Shown: piece by piece, positions 33,113-44,419 of the stretch
Numbering within the stretch: the first letter of the stretch is position 1
Layout of the letters: each line of letters begins with the position of its first letter
Source: Neoceratodus forsteri
Lineage: Eukaryota > Chordata > Ceratodontiformes > Ceratodontidae
DNA: 64,000 nt
Direction of reading: 5' to 3'
Assembly (NCBI GenBank): GCA_016271365.2
Contig: CM028129.1
Span: 460,736,501-460,800,500 of the forward strand
The notes under the pieces: model-generated
Seen by the model: only the letters and a program-made list of their open reading frames with translations
Told to the model about the DNA's origin: nothing
Databases searched by the model: none
Program-made: the position numbers and the translations under genes

Positions 33113-34069
33113 AGATGCTAGTTTTAGTCACTTCTGCACCAAATTTAGGTGCCATCAGGAAGGGGGAGGAGCATTGCAAGGATGTGGGGATGGGTAGCTG
33201 CTGTAGAATGGGAGAGGCAAGGCAAAGTAGGGTCCATTGCCTTAACATGGAAACGTCAGTGGGATGGGATATGGGTACAGCCCATCAGTGGAGTGAGAGT
33301 GGTGGCCCCATGTTAGATTGGGGGGTTTAGGATGAGAGGCCTGATGAGAGGTGGTTTCAGCTCATCATGTTGGTGAATGTGTGGTGAGTGACCTAGTAGA
33401 ATGAGGGAGGCTAGAGTTAACAGTGCAAGCCAGGAGGCCGAGACGACACCAGTAGGCGGGGTCATTATGAGTACCTGGTAGGTGGGAGGGCTGACATGAT
33501 TAAGGGTGTTAAAAGGGTGTAGTAGGTAGCTGGAGGTAAAACTGAGCCAACAGTGGTATGCCAGCTGTGAAATTAGCCAAAGCACAGGGCAATTTTGGTA
33601 AAACACCTGAAAAAAGTCACTGTAATATTGCTTTACTGCATGGGGGGCAATGACACTAGTTCTGATTTAGTGATATAGCTGAAAATTCAGCTAAGGCAAA
33701 GGTGCCAGCTACTGGGATAGTTTGGCTGTGACTGGGTATGTTTCTAAAGGCAGTGGAAGTGTAAGAACTGAAAGAATACATAGTAGAATTAGGGTGAAGT
33801 CCCTAACAATAGGGCAGGTTAAAGCAGTAATTGAGAGGAGTTAACTGGAGCGGCTGCAGAAAATTTGAGAGCAAATGTGTGACCCTGTGGGTAAGACTGC
33901 TTTAAAAAGGGGTGGTAAGAAAGTGGGTCAAGTCAGGTATTGAAGATAGGGAGGCCAATAGCCATAAGAATGTGCAGCAGTGGAGTGACCAATCAGCTGC
34001 CAGACTGAGGAAAGGGGCGGAGCAAGGGTTTATTTAATACTGTGAGGAGGTGGGGAAGGGGGTAGATGA
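33113..34069 (-). other. L2 V upstream region
   Basis: Continuation of LINE V towards its 5' end. One minus-strand frame (33313-33606) has a hydrophobic LLTLASLILLG stretch but no recognised domain. May be ORF1 remnant or 5' UTR. Confidence 0.35.
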
Positions 34070-35865
34070 AAAAATTCAGCCAAGAACATAGCACAGAAAG
34101 AGATTTCCCTGAGATCAGGAAGTGCCAGTCATTGGAAAATAAGCCAAGAAGCAGAAACTGCCAATCAGTGCCTGGCTCCTCCACTGGGTGTCCATTCAAA
34201 ACAGCGGTATTCAAAACCATGAGCTTCTGAGGTCCGGTGCGTACCTGAATCTTTCATGGGGTCAGTCAGGTGGTCTGTTAGCTGCGGCCGGCTTGGAGAG
34301 TGCCAGGGCCACAGCAGCAGCTTGGGAAGCCCACAGATGGGCTGTCTGTGGAACAAGGAGGGAAAGACAGAGGATTAAATACAGCTAGAGTTCAACAGCA
34401 AGCTCAGTGGGGGGCAGGCAATGGGGAAGGACAAAGCAAGAGGTAAAGAGGTGGCAAATGCAGGGCAATTATTTAGAGATAGAAGAGAAGTTAATGGGGA
34501 GGGGTGCTGTGCTTTGGCACCGGGACATCTGAGGAGGACAGCAGCAACAGGAGGGGCTGTAAGAGAAGTGTTTGTAGGTAATTACATTTACAAAAATTCA
34601 GTCCAGAACACATCACAGAAAGAGATTTCCCTGAGATCAGGATGCGCCAGGAGTTGGAAAATCAGCCAAGGAGCAGAAATTGCCAGTCAGTGCCTGGCTC
34701 CTCCACTGGGCATCCAGTCAAAACAGCGGCATTCAGAAGCACAAGTTTCAGAGGTCCAGTGCATACCTGAATCTGTCCTGGGGTCAGTCGAGTGGACTGT
34801 TAGCTGCGGCCGGCTCAGAGAGTGCCAGGGCCACAGGAGCAGCTTGGGAAGCCCGCAGATGGGCTGTCTGTGGAACAAGGAGGGAAAGACAGAGGATTAA
34901 ATACAGCTAGAGTTCAATAGCAAGCTCAGTTGGGGGCAGGCAATGAGAAGGACAAAGCATGAGGTAAAGAGGTGACAAATGCAGGGCAATTATTTAGAGA
35001 TAGAAGAGCAGCTAATGGGGGTGCTGTGCTTTGGCACCGGGATGTCTGAGGAGGACAGCAGCAGCAGGAGGGAATGTAAGGGAAGGGTTTGTACGTAAAG
35101 CAGAGAAGAAATTAAGCTGTTTAGAGAGACAACATTACAAGTGGGGTGGAGAAATTAATAATTAGCAGAGCGACCAGTGTGGGGAAGGGACAGAGTTTGG
35201 CAGTAGAGACAGAAATGGAAAACTGCAGCAATCTTGCTCAGTAGCTAGGTCAAAGCAGTCAAAACATCAGCTACTATACAATACAGTTTGTCCAGCAAGT
35301 AACACAGAGAGGCTAGACTAGTGGTTTGTAATAGACTAGCTAAACTGGCAGGTAAAGTAAGACCAATTGATGCATAACGTAAGTAATTACATTTACAAAA
35401 ATTCTGTCCAGAACACAACACAGAAAGAGATTTCCCTGAGATCAGGAAATGCCAAGCGTTGGAAAATCAGTCAAGGAGCAGAAACTGCCAATCAGTGCCT
35501 GGCTCCTCCACTGGGTGTCCAGTCAAAACAGTGGCATTCAAAACCATGAGTTTCAGAGGTCCTGTGCGTACCTGAATCTGTCCGGGGGTCAGTCGGGTGG
35601 TCTGTTAGCTGTGTCCGGCTTGGAGAGTGCCAGGGCCACAGAGCAGCTTGGGAAGCCTGTAGATGGGCTGTCTGTGGAACAAGGAGAAAAAGACAGAGGA
35701 TTAAATACAGCTAGAGTACAACAGCAAGCTCAGTGGGGGCCGGCAATGGGGAAGGACAAAGCATGAGGTAAAGAGGTGGCAAATGCAAGGCAATTATTTA
35801 GAGCTAGAAGTGGAGTTAACGGGGCCGGGGGGGGGTTGTGGTTGCTGTGCTTTGGGACTGACCAT
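34070..35865 (-). repeat. Tandem 5' units upstream of L2 V
   Basis: Three direct repeats start near 34070, 34590 and 35396, each opening with an AAAATTC(A/T)G...CAGAACA block. Shared blocks include AGAGATTTCCCTGAGATCAG, GCCTGGCTCCTCCACTGG and GGAAGCCC(A/G)CAGATGGGC. Unit 2 is about 806 bp; unit 1 lacks about 290 bp of its end, and unit 3 ends near 35865. Their position suits promoter monomers like those of mouse L1. Plus-strand frames here are repeat by-products. Confidence 0.8.
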
Positions 35866-35866
35866 G

Positions 35867-36060
35867 TATTTTTGGCTTTTTTCTAATTCAAGTAATCTTA
35901 AATTGAACTTATTCACCATCATTGTTAGTTCAGTATTCTCTTTACATTTTGTGCATATGTATTGCTCATTACTCATAGGGTCAGGGTCCAGTTTATACAT
36001 AAGGCACAATTTGCACATCAACCCAATTTTGCCTTCAGTGGTTTTAATTCTACCCTCCAT
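35867..36060 (-). pseudogene. ORF1 start with zinc finger, CR1 III
   Basis: Frame 35794-36060 starts MEGRIKTTEGKIGLMCKLCL and has CKLC...CTKC cysteine pairs followed by a leucine-rich helix (NLRLLELEKSQ). This is the finger plus coiled-coil found at the start of CR1-type ORF1. Past about 35866 the frame runs into LINE V repeats (PQPPPGPVN). Best read as the 5' end of LINE III. Confidence 0.65.
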
Positions 36061-36667
36061 CTCTTATGTTTATTATTCAATGTTTTGTTACATAAGATAG
36101 TACTCCGCACCTTAGAACAGTTTGGTATACAATACACCATCCAATACCTGTGTAATTCTTTTTATTATTATGTTGGTGTGCTTACGCAGCCAACATCCTG
36201 CGGTAGTGCAGATTTGGAGGAGCGGCCACTGTTGGATGAATGCAGGGCACGCATCAGTAGGTGTGTCCCTCATTTCTCAATCAGTCTGATGCTAGCGCCA
36301 CACCATGCATACATAATGTGGTGAGCACATCTAAGGAAAGGTCTGCTGCAATCCGAGCAAAGCTCATCAGATGCAGTGTACCTTCTGATGAGTTTGGCCA
36401 CATTGTAAACATGGCGGCCTCCCAACTGCCGACTTCAGGGGTGCCCAATCCCCCTGCCAGCTTACCGTGGCCCCAATGTATGCCGACCAGGGGCCGCTCC
36501 TGTTGGCATAAAGCACTCCCCCATTTGTTAGAGGCTGGGGGTGCTAACCTCTCGCTCTTGCCCCACTTTCTTGTGTGCCGACAGGGATACCCAGTCCTTG
36601 TCGGCATAAATTAACCCCTTTGCTGTGTGCCGACGAGTGCCCATTCCCCCATCAGCTGCAGCACCCC

Positions 36668-36718
36668 CCACAAACAGTTAGGTGGCATGCTGGGAGCCCA
36701 CCCCAGCATGCCAAATCC
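36668..36718. repeat. F hairpin unit
   Basis: GCTGGGAGCCCACCCCAGC flanked by GCAT and ATGC makes a compact hairpin. The same unit occurs at 17640-17660, 17775-17800, 17865-17890 and, inverted and diverged, at 61723-61760 and 61879-61911. Confidence 0.8.
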
Positions 36719-37009
36719 CCTGAGAAAAAACAACTGTCCTGAGATGTTTTGTTGTTTTTAACCCTGTAACACAAAAACAGTCCCTCGTAGTCTCCCTCCC
36801 ACAACCTGCATCCACCCTCTGTGCATCCTGCCTCCCCACACCCCCTCCTCACCTCATACTTACCTGCGGAGTCCGGCACAACGATCTTCAGTGGACCAGG
36901 AACACGTCTGCACTCTTCAAAGCAGACCGCAAACTGAGGAAATGCCGGTAAGTTGTATAATGGAATAAATAGGGTTTTTTCAACTTTGATGCATATCTCA
37001 GACATTTTT

Positions 37010-37210
37010 GGGAATTTTGGCACCAAATTTTCAACATGGGGCTTTTGGGACCCCTCTTCATGAATTCTTGCACTGTCATGGCGTTATTTGGTTCCAAAAG
37101 GTGATTTTGCAGTCTCTACATGGAATCACCTTTCGGGAGTGAGGAACAAAATGACAGTGCCAGTGTTCATGAGGGGGGCTCTCAGAAAGCCTATGTGGCA
37201 GATTTGGTGG
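37010..37210. repeat. Central palindrome of F copy 1
   Basis: Inverted repeat centred near 37112. AAAAGGTGATT pairs with AATCACCTTT, ATTTGGTTCC with GGAACAAAAT, and CACTGTCAT with ATGACAGTG. The TTCATGA blocks pair with TTCATGAGGGG. Confidence 0.8.
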
Positions 37211-38690
37211 GAAAAATCCAAGAAATGACTGTTTTATGAGCGTGTGTTGCGCAGTTGCTACGCATGCTCATAACTTAGCGAATTTGCAATATTTTCATAT
37301 CACATGTTCAGCACTGGCATTTTTCCAAACCTTCTTGTGAACCGTACAGCTGTCATTTTTCACATCCTGCCTGAAATGTGTTTTTGCACTTCTGGCACAG
37401 AATAGCACAGTCAATGTGGGAAATCAGTGTTCAGGACAAATTACAAAAATGACAGTTACACTGTTCATGAGCAGAAGTCCTAAAATGCCTATGCTGAAAA
37501 TTCAGTGATGATACTCCATAACACGACTGTGTTATGTGCATGCGTTGCGCAGTTTGCACGCATGCTCGTAAGTTCACAAATTTATAATATTTTCACTCCA
37601 GATTTTCAACATTGCATTGTTCTGCACCTTTTTATGAACAGTACAGCTGTCATTTTTCACATCCTGACCAAAATGTGTTTTCGCAGTTCCGGCGCAGAAT
37701 AGCGCGGTCGCTGAGGAAAGTCCTTGTTCAAGACACATTATGAAAATGACAGTGACACTGATCATTAGCAGAGGTCCTAAAATGCCTATGTTGAAAATTT
37801 GGGGCCAAAAGTCCATAAAATTAGTGTCTTATGACTGTGCGTTGTGCAGTTTACATGCCCGCACGCTCGTGACTTCGTACAGTTGCAATATTTTCACTCC
37901 AGATGTTCAAAATTGGCATTTTTCCACACACCCCTATGAACAGTACAGCTGCCATTTTACATATCCTGGCTGAAATGTGTTTTCGCATGTCCGGCACAGA
38001 ATTGCATGGTCGCTGTGGGAAATCAGTTTTTGGGACAGTTTGAGGAAATGACGATGGCACTGTTCATGAGCAGAGGTCCTAAAATGCCTATGTTGAAAAT
38101 CTGGTGCTGAAAGTTCATAAAATGACTGTGCTGCAAATGTGCATTGCCCAGTTTCCACACAGCCTTGTAACTTCGTAAATTTGCAATATTTTCATGCCAG
38201 ATTTTCACCACTGGCATTTGTGCACACCTCATCAACAGTACAGCTGCCATTTTTCACAGCCTGCACAAAATGCATTTCTGCACCTGTGGCGCACAATGGC
38301 ATGCTCGCTGTGGGAAATCACCTTTTGGGACATATTAACAAAATTTCAGCTCCACTGTTCATGAAGGGAGGTCCCAAAATACCTATGTTGAAAATGTGCC
38401 TAAAAAACTCCCACAAATAATTGGGTTGTGGACGTCTGTTGCGTAGTTTGTATGCATGTTCATTGCTTCACCAATACTTCATATTGCCACTCCAGATTTT
38501 CAACGTTGCCATTTTTATGCCTCCTCATGAACAATACAGTTGTCATTCTCCACATCCTGCCCAAAACTGTGTTTTCATCCTTCTGTTGCTAAATGGCACA
38601 ATCGCTGTGCAAAACCATGTTTCAGCTAACAAAGTGATTGTGCCACTTTTCATGAGGTGGCCTGACAAGCAGCCCATATTGCAAATGTGT
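37200..38690. repeat. 298-bp tandem array
   Basis: Five diverged direct units; the GTACAGCTGTCATTTTTCAC block recurs at 37343, 37641, 37943, 38238 and (diverged) 38534, spacing 295-302 bp. Each unit also has a TTGCGCAGTTT-like block and TTTTCA-type ends. Single-unit fragments occur in F copies 2 and 3. Confidence 0.85.
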
Positions 38691-39183
38691 AGTTAAACTA
38701 CCACTACATGCCTACGGTGTTATGGTTTCCAACTGTAGCACCCCACCTGGTATGGACTGACAGGTGTCAGGGATGTGGCCTGGGATCATCGGATGTAATG
38801 CTCATGCCATTCCACCCCCCACGCCCACCCTGCAGCCACTGACAGGCATTGTGGTGTGTCTTGCACTGCTCAGCCACAAACTTCACCCCATGCTCCTATG
38901 CTGCTACCACGTCAGTGTATTTCCTTATGAATGGGGGTAATTATAATGCCCAAAGACCCCAAAGCACACCACAACACTTATCAGTGTCTACAGAGTAGGG
39001 TGAGGTACAATGGCATGAGCATTATAGCTGATGACCCAAAGGCACATCCCAATGCCTGTCACTCTCTACAGGGTGGGGGTGGGGTTGGCGTCACTTCAAT
39101 ACTTCACTGCAATTCCTCTTATGCGTCTCTAACTTTGCCACTGCCAATGCCAGCATGACAACATTTGGCATTGACAAATGCTA

Positions 39184-39724
39184 GTTACCTTATGGGCCAG
39201 TTAAGTCTCTGTACTCCTCCCCTCCTTACTGAACATGCCAAACATGTGTAGACACGCATGACTTTGCACACATCTTTGTGTGCCTCACTGCGCGCTCGCC
39301 CTGCTCGGCTTGCCCTGCTTGCTGCAGGTCTAATACTTATACTGATCCGTGACCCGGAAGTAGCTCTGGAGGTCATGCAGCAAGGCAGAACCCAAAAACC
39401 TTTACAATGGGTTTAAAAAGTATATTTGCCTCTGCTATGGGGGCTGAAGTGTTGCATTTAAGATGCACAGACTGTTGTTTAGTAAAATATAAAGGGTGCA
39501 CAGCAGGTATTAGTTCGCTAGAGTAGCTAAAAATCTACTAGCCCTCTTCCTGTTCCTGCTACAGAGCAGGGCTCCAAGTTACAGTAAAAACAATGTTACA
39601 TTTACAGAATACACATCCACTGTCATAAACACTCTCCAGAGATACAATACAAGACTCTAGCAGCTCAGGAATAGTTTCAACAGATACAGGTTGATAAATC
39701 AGCTGTCTCTGCAGCGCTTGCCAT
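39184..39724. other. No recognised gene
   Basis: Includes a short CpG-containing stretch near 39290-39320 (GCGCGCTCGCCCTGCTCGGC). No domain motif seen. Confidence 0.4.
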
Positions 39725-40330
39725 TTAAAAATCACCCGCTGTACTAGTGGCTTTCTTAGAGCTTTGTGGTTTAGCTTTTATGACGTAGGATGTGCCCAAA
39801 CATTTTGTTTTTACCTCGGAACCTGTGTTTGACTTAGAGGATTTTTCTGTCTTTTGGCACAACAAGCTGCCAGCCAGTGCTGCTTTTTCTTTTGTCACAA
39901 TTTTTGAGCAGCTTGCAGTTTCCTTTGATGCTGCTACATAATTTTGCAGCTGTTCTGACAACATTGAGTCATTTTCTTAAACTGTCAGTGAGTCTGACTG
40001 CATTGCTAAAATTTCAGCCTGTAATGCTTCCCTCTGCTTTTTGCATTAGGCATCCTTTAATGACAGTTCTTTAATTAAAGCTTCTTTGTCAGATATAACA
40101 ACTGAAACAGTCTCACCATTTGTTTTCTCTTGTAGGTTATTTGCAGCATCATCCCCTTGATGAATTAATTCCTGTTCTGATTCAAAAAATTCTTCAGGTA
40201 TATCCATGTCCACACTATCTTCTTCTTCTGCAGGATTAGCCTCTGGAGTTTTAGGGGTAGAGGAGGAGGCCATCTCCGCTACCCCCACAGCAGTCCTTCT
40301 TCCTCCTCCTTGGTCCAGCACATTGGCCAT
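39725..40330 (-). pseudogene. Coiled-coil ORF1-like fragment
   Basis: Frames 40046-40330 and 39725-39964 read in the same direction and are joined by stop-containing sequence (KKQREALQAEILAMQ). The first is acidic (EEEDSVDMDIPEEFF), then DKEALIKELSLKDA heptad-like. The second is lysine/serine-rich. It resembles the 13.5-13.75 kb frame of LINE I. Possibly the N-terminus of a Tx1-type ORF1, without knuckles. Not certain. Confidence 0.4.
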
Positions 40331-40537
40331 CTTGGAAGGTCCCTCAAGGGTTCCCCCTTCTGACAGAGTAGGAGAATTTCCCTGGTGCCCTGGCTAAATT
40401 TCCCACATTCACTAAAAATACCACCAACATCCTAATCTGGTTCAGTGTCAGTTGGCATTAATCTGTATCCCTCTCCCCAGGGTTGTACCTGAAATATAGG
40501 TAGAATTTGTCTCGTGCACTTACCCAGTCAACAAAAA

Positions 40538-40564
40538 CTAAATAAATAAATAAAATAAATAAAT
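40538..40564. repeat. (AAAT)n microsatellite
   Basis: AAAT tetranucleotide run, possibly a retroposon tail. Confidence 0.85.
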
Positions 40565-40599
40565 GTTATAGGCACCCACTTAGCAATCAGTGCACACCT

Positions 40600-40702
40600 G
40601 ATTTTTAACTGAGCTGAAGCGCTGTTCTACCACAGTGTAAAAGTGATGGAATGCTGTTCAACCCCTCTGTGGTAGAACAGCTTACCAGCTCAGTTGAAAA
40701 TC
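40600..40702. mobile_element. Small inverted-repeat element
   Basis: Two 36-bp arms (40600-40635 and 40667-40702) separated by 31 bp. GCTGTTCTACCACAG pairs with CTGTGGTAGAACAGC, and AACTGAGCTG with CAGCTCAGTT. Typical of a short MITE or hairpin repeat; no clear target duplication. Confidence 0.8.
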
Positions 40703-40789
40703 ACATGAGCCACATTTACAGACAGCAGGATCTAACAGATTAATCGATCCAATCCTGTGACAGCACAGACAGAAACTCGACCAGACCTG

Positions 40790-40890
40790 CAAATGCAGGA
40801 TCAACCAGATACCTTAGCAAATATGCAGGATCAACCAGATATAACCCTCCAATGAAAAAAATAAATGCAGGATCAACCAGATATTTATAA
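40790..40890. repeat. Three direct GCAGGATCAACCAGATA repeats
   Basis: ATGCAGGATCAACCAGATA occurs near 40793, 40828 and 40865, about 36 bp apart, with different spacers. Confidence 0.85.
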
Positions 40891-41155
40891 AAACGTATGA
40901 AAATAGATGCAGATCCTCTGCTCGCTAATGAGAACTTACAACCACCATGTCTTTTTTTTGTGAAATCCTCCCCCAAACCTGCACTACTGATGTAGGGATG
41001 TCTAGTCCCTAGCAACCACACAACTCACCATAGCAACTAGCCCTAAATCCCGAAATAAGATGAGGCACTGGGCAATTTGTTTTCTATATATAACAAGTAA
41101 AAAAATTGCTAAAAGCAAATCAAATTATTCAGTGGGGCACCATACACTATAAATA

Positions 41156-41310
41156 AATACTGGATGGGCAACCCTGTGCTCAACCAGTGTGTTTACCACG
41201 TCATGTCTTTGATTCCCAAGGACCTCTTGAGCTTCGCTCTCGAGGTCACAGGGAATACGAACCCCCCGTGGCAAAACACACTGTTTCAGCATGGTTGCCC
41301 ATCCAGTATT
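41156..41310. repeat. 155-bp palindrome
   Basis: Arms 41156-41226 and 41241-41310 pair: AATACTGGATGGGCAACC with GGTTGCCCATCCAGTATT, CAGTGTGTTT with AAACACACTG, and GACCTC with GAGGTC. The loop contains GAGCTTCGCTC. Looks like a single hairpin unit of the kind chained in R1. Confidence 0.85.
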
Positions 41311-41756
41311 CTCTATGTTTGTTTTTTTGCTTAATGAGTTAGCACACTGGAACATAAGTTCCATTTACATGTGGGACTCACAATAAAACATAGACAGAAT
41401 AAACAATGATGCAAAATATTAAGTTAGGAACAATAGTTCCATGTCAAACAACATAAAATATGATTTGAAAACAATCACATTCAAATAAACCTGTGAAATA
41501 CATAGACAACATATTTACAAATGAAGTGGCAATCGTTACATTCCTTATGACAAGTGGGATATTATTCCAAATACTCATGCCGTAATAAGTAAAGGCCCTT
41601 TGACTATTAGTGGTTCTCATGAAATGTCATTTAAAAGCTGTATTATCAACCCTTCACCTAGAGAGAAAAAAAAATCAAAGTATTGGAAATATTTAAACAG
41701 ACTTGGATTTTGAATTTTGCAAACTTTCGATGCTTTTGAGACTCATTTTCTACACT
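41311..41756. other. No recognised feature
   Basis: AT-rich DNA between the palindrome and R1 copy B; no gene seen. Confidence 0.4.
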
Positions 41757-41811
41757 ATATTATACAATGGCAAGGACATTTCCTGTATTCTGATTGGTCA
41801 GTGTGTGCCTG

Positions 41812-41870
41812 GAACAGTGATGTTATTACACAATAACATCACTGTATGAAGTTCAGGCACACAGGTGACC
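41812..41870. repeat. Hairpin in R1 copy B
   Basis: GTGATGTTATTACACAATAACATCAC is a near-perfect palindrome, with GTGCCTG / CAGGCAC outside it. Confidence 0.85.
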
Positions 41871-42559
41871 ACATAACATAGGCAGAAATCATGGCATAGC
41901 CATTCCATCTGCAGTGTTTCCCACCCCAAGACGAGTGGCTTCACTGGACCATGCAGACTGTAGCTGCCAGTCACATGCTTCAATGACACCAGTCAATTTG
42001 GTGAAAAAAAGCAAAACACTGCATAACTTTATGTTCTCCCTCCTAAAACAAAAGTTAGAGAATGCTGTAACAGTGCCTTCTCTGTGGCAGCCCCTCGATG
42101 TTCCTGAATTCCATCTTCAACTTCAGCGGTTGTAGCGTGTGTGCAGTACAGGGCCCTGCTCACTGCAGGACTCAGTGGATGCACGTCCCTGTCTTACACA
42201 GAAACAAAACTCTTGTCAATTATCACCTACTCTACTGGATTCCCTAAACACAAAAATGGTTCAGTAAACAAAGCCATAACTTCAAATGGCATCTCATTAC
42301 CTCCGCCTCAGCTGTAGCACCGCTGGTTCCAGAACCTGCTTCACACACTGCTCCTCAGCTTCATCCTAACAGAAACAGTGGGGCTGCTTATGGCCAGGTT
42401 AAACAAGAATGAAAACAAAAATAGTAGCACATTATGTGAAGTTCTCCCAGTCCCAGGGCATGTACTCAGTAACAAACAATAGTGCAGGGTAGGTGACAGA
42501 CACACAAAGGGACAGGCAAAGATACTCCTAAAGTGGGTTACAGGGCAACCATGCAGTGG

Positions 42560-42575
42560 CAGCACCACCTACTGA
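42560..42575 (-). promoter_or_regulatory. CTCF-like motif in R1 copy B
   Basis: Minus strand TCAGTAGGTGGTGCTG, the counterpart of the motif at 7438-7454. A diverged third example, CCACTAGATGGTACAG, is at 43410-43425. Predicted from consensus only. Confidence 0.3.
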
Positions 42576-42744
42576 ACAAAACAAACTATGGACTCTTTTT
42601 TGAATATGTACACCTGCCCTAACAAAAAGGAAAAAAGAAAAAGTATTGTAAGCTTATTTTCCCATGTTCCTTAAAAAAGAGCCACTGTATCATAGCAATA
42701 AGGCAACGCAGGGTGTGTGTTTTTGTGTGTTATGAAATGGGTAG

Positions 42745-43280
42745 AAAGAATATTGACTCCTGATTGGCCAAAAGGTGCTTTCAGCTGGACCGTTATCCCA
42801 GTACAATGGCCCAGCTGAAAGTAGCTCAACAAAACTATGTTTTAAAAACACATTCAGTTTACTAAAATGGAACGATTTCATAATCACAATATGACACTCC
42901 AGGGAGTGCATTATGGTGGGCTAACGACCCTTCTCTGGTGGTGAAAGCCCTCAGTTTCACCTCATCCTTCAACCCACCCAAGATGGGCCATTATCCCACC
43001 ATAATGCACCACTGTCATGCCTTATTACTTAAATAGCATCACTCCTGGGGTGGCGGATGCACCTGGCTTCACCTTGTGCCTCACCCCACACCAGGAGTGA
43101 TGTTATTACCCAATAACACACACCCTGCCATGCCTTACTTAAGCACTAATGCACGACAGGGTGTGGGTTGTGCTGGGATACCCTCACACCTGGGGTGGTT
43201 GGGCATGAGGCTGCAGGAATAGTGCATCCAACATCCCAGGTGTGAAGTTATCACAGCACAACCCACACCCTGGGTTGCAT
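42745..43280. repeat. Chain of hairpins in R1 copy B
   Basis: Four successive inverted repeats: about 42770-42826 (CTTTCAGCTGG / CCAGCTGAAAG), 42902-43010 (TGCATTATGGTGGG / CCCACCATAATGCA), 43033-43105 (CATCACTCCTGG / CCAGGAGTGATG) and 43150-43272 (CAGGGTGTGGGTTGTG / CACAACCCACACCCTG). A fifth is at 44262-44325. Confidence 0.8.
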
Positions 43281-44419
43281 TATTGCTATTATACAATGGC
43301 TCTTTTTTTATATAAAAAAGTAGAAAAATATATATTTGTGGCTTTTTTTAATCATTTTTGGTGTGTGGAAGTATCTGTTTTTAAAAAAAGTGCACAGTTT
43401 TTCTTTTGGCCACTAGATGGTACAGTCAATATGTGCTGCATCATGTTTTCGTATCCCGTGGCTTTCTTTCTCTGGTAATATGCGGGTCTGAGTTTCTTCT
43501 TACAGTGGCATGATACATGCAGGTCCTGTTTTTGTTTTATGTTTCTTTTTGCTCACATGTTTAAATGCAGCATTTTGGTATGTCAGAAAAATAGATGGGA
43601 CCATGGAGCTGCGTCGGTACTGGTGGCTGTCTGAGGTAAGGCGTAGAAACAGACGGTGGAGATGCCGGGGCACTGTTATGGAGGAAACCCCTATTTTTAG
43701 GTACAGGTTTCTTTACTTTGTACTGTATTTATTGGGTTTTATTTTTAATTTGTATTTTTTTTTTCAGTTGGGTGGACAGACGTGGGTGGGTGAGTGATTG
43801 TGGTACTGTTATGTGCATGCACTTGAGTGGATGTTCTGGAGAATCAGAAGCCACTTGTGGCTTTTCTGCAGAGGTTATTTTTAAGCAGCTTGGAGTGAGC
43901 AAAGGGGAAGGCATATGTTTAAGGAGGACAACATCTTTTGACTGACTATTGCGCTTGCCTCTTTCGAGCGAGCGGTGTTTTAATTGCGCAGGCGCTAAGT
44001 CACGCTCGCGGTACTGTCAGTAACTGAGAAGCCGATTACCGTGTCAGCTTTATTTCACTTTAAAATGCAAAAAAAAAAAAAACACTGACATTTGGGGAAA
44101 AATAAAGTTGCCATAGTGAATACTGACAGGGAAAACAGTCAAAAACTGATGGAAGAACATGGAGCTGACTGGGGAGCTCATTATAAAGCAGGATTATGGA
44201 GCAGGAATCTATGCGTGCTGTGGGGAGTGATTCTGATGACCACTGATGCAGTCATCTGTGTGCCGGAACTAGAGCCGTGATGTTGTACTGGGATAACATC
44301 ATGGCTCCAGTTCCAGATGGACCAATCAGAGTTCAAGATTATTTTATGCCATTGTATAATACTTAATTCTACTCTATTCTGAATTCAGAATGTTGCTGAT
44401 GGAACTTGTGGCAGCTTTG

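Larger units (their letters stand above)
29826..35866 (-). mobile_element. L2-type LINE V, nearly full length
   Basis: Minus-strand LINE with 3' tetranucleotide tail (29826-29841), reverse transcriptase (30451-31618), endonuclease (31991-32884), a 2A-like N-terminus (32909-33112) and tandem repeats upstream (34070-35865) that look like 5' UTR units. It sits inside ORF1 of CR1 III. The 297-residue endonuclease frame is the longest intact frame in the window, so this element is among the younger ones. Confidence 0.8.
36170..39183. mobile_element. F repeat, copy 1 (longest)
   Basis: Non-coding repeat with hairpin units at the left (36.4-36.8 kb), a central palindrome (37010-37210), a 298-bp tandem array (37.2-38.68 kb) and a right end matching F copy 2 (38700-39183, ending CATTTGGCATTGACAAATGC). 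Many overlapping frames are periodic because the DNA is repetitive. Left limit uncertain. No transposase; class unknown. Confidence 0.65.

Noticed and set aside
34188..35766. Plus-strand frames of up to 159 residues
   Set aside because: They are the three tandem units upstream of the L2 read on the wrong strand; similarity between them is due to DNA duplication.
37000..38690. CRISPR-like array
   Set aside because: Units are about 298 bp, diverged, and have no short identical repeats with unique spacers; the DNA is clearly vertebrate-type.
37505..38696. Series of 65-93 residue frames recurring about every 298 bp
   Set aside because: Periodicity follows the tandem DNA repeat, and the frames occur on both strands.
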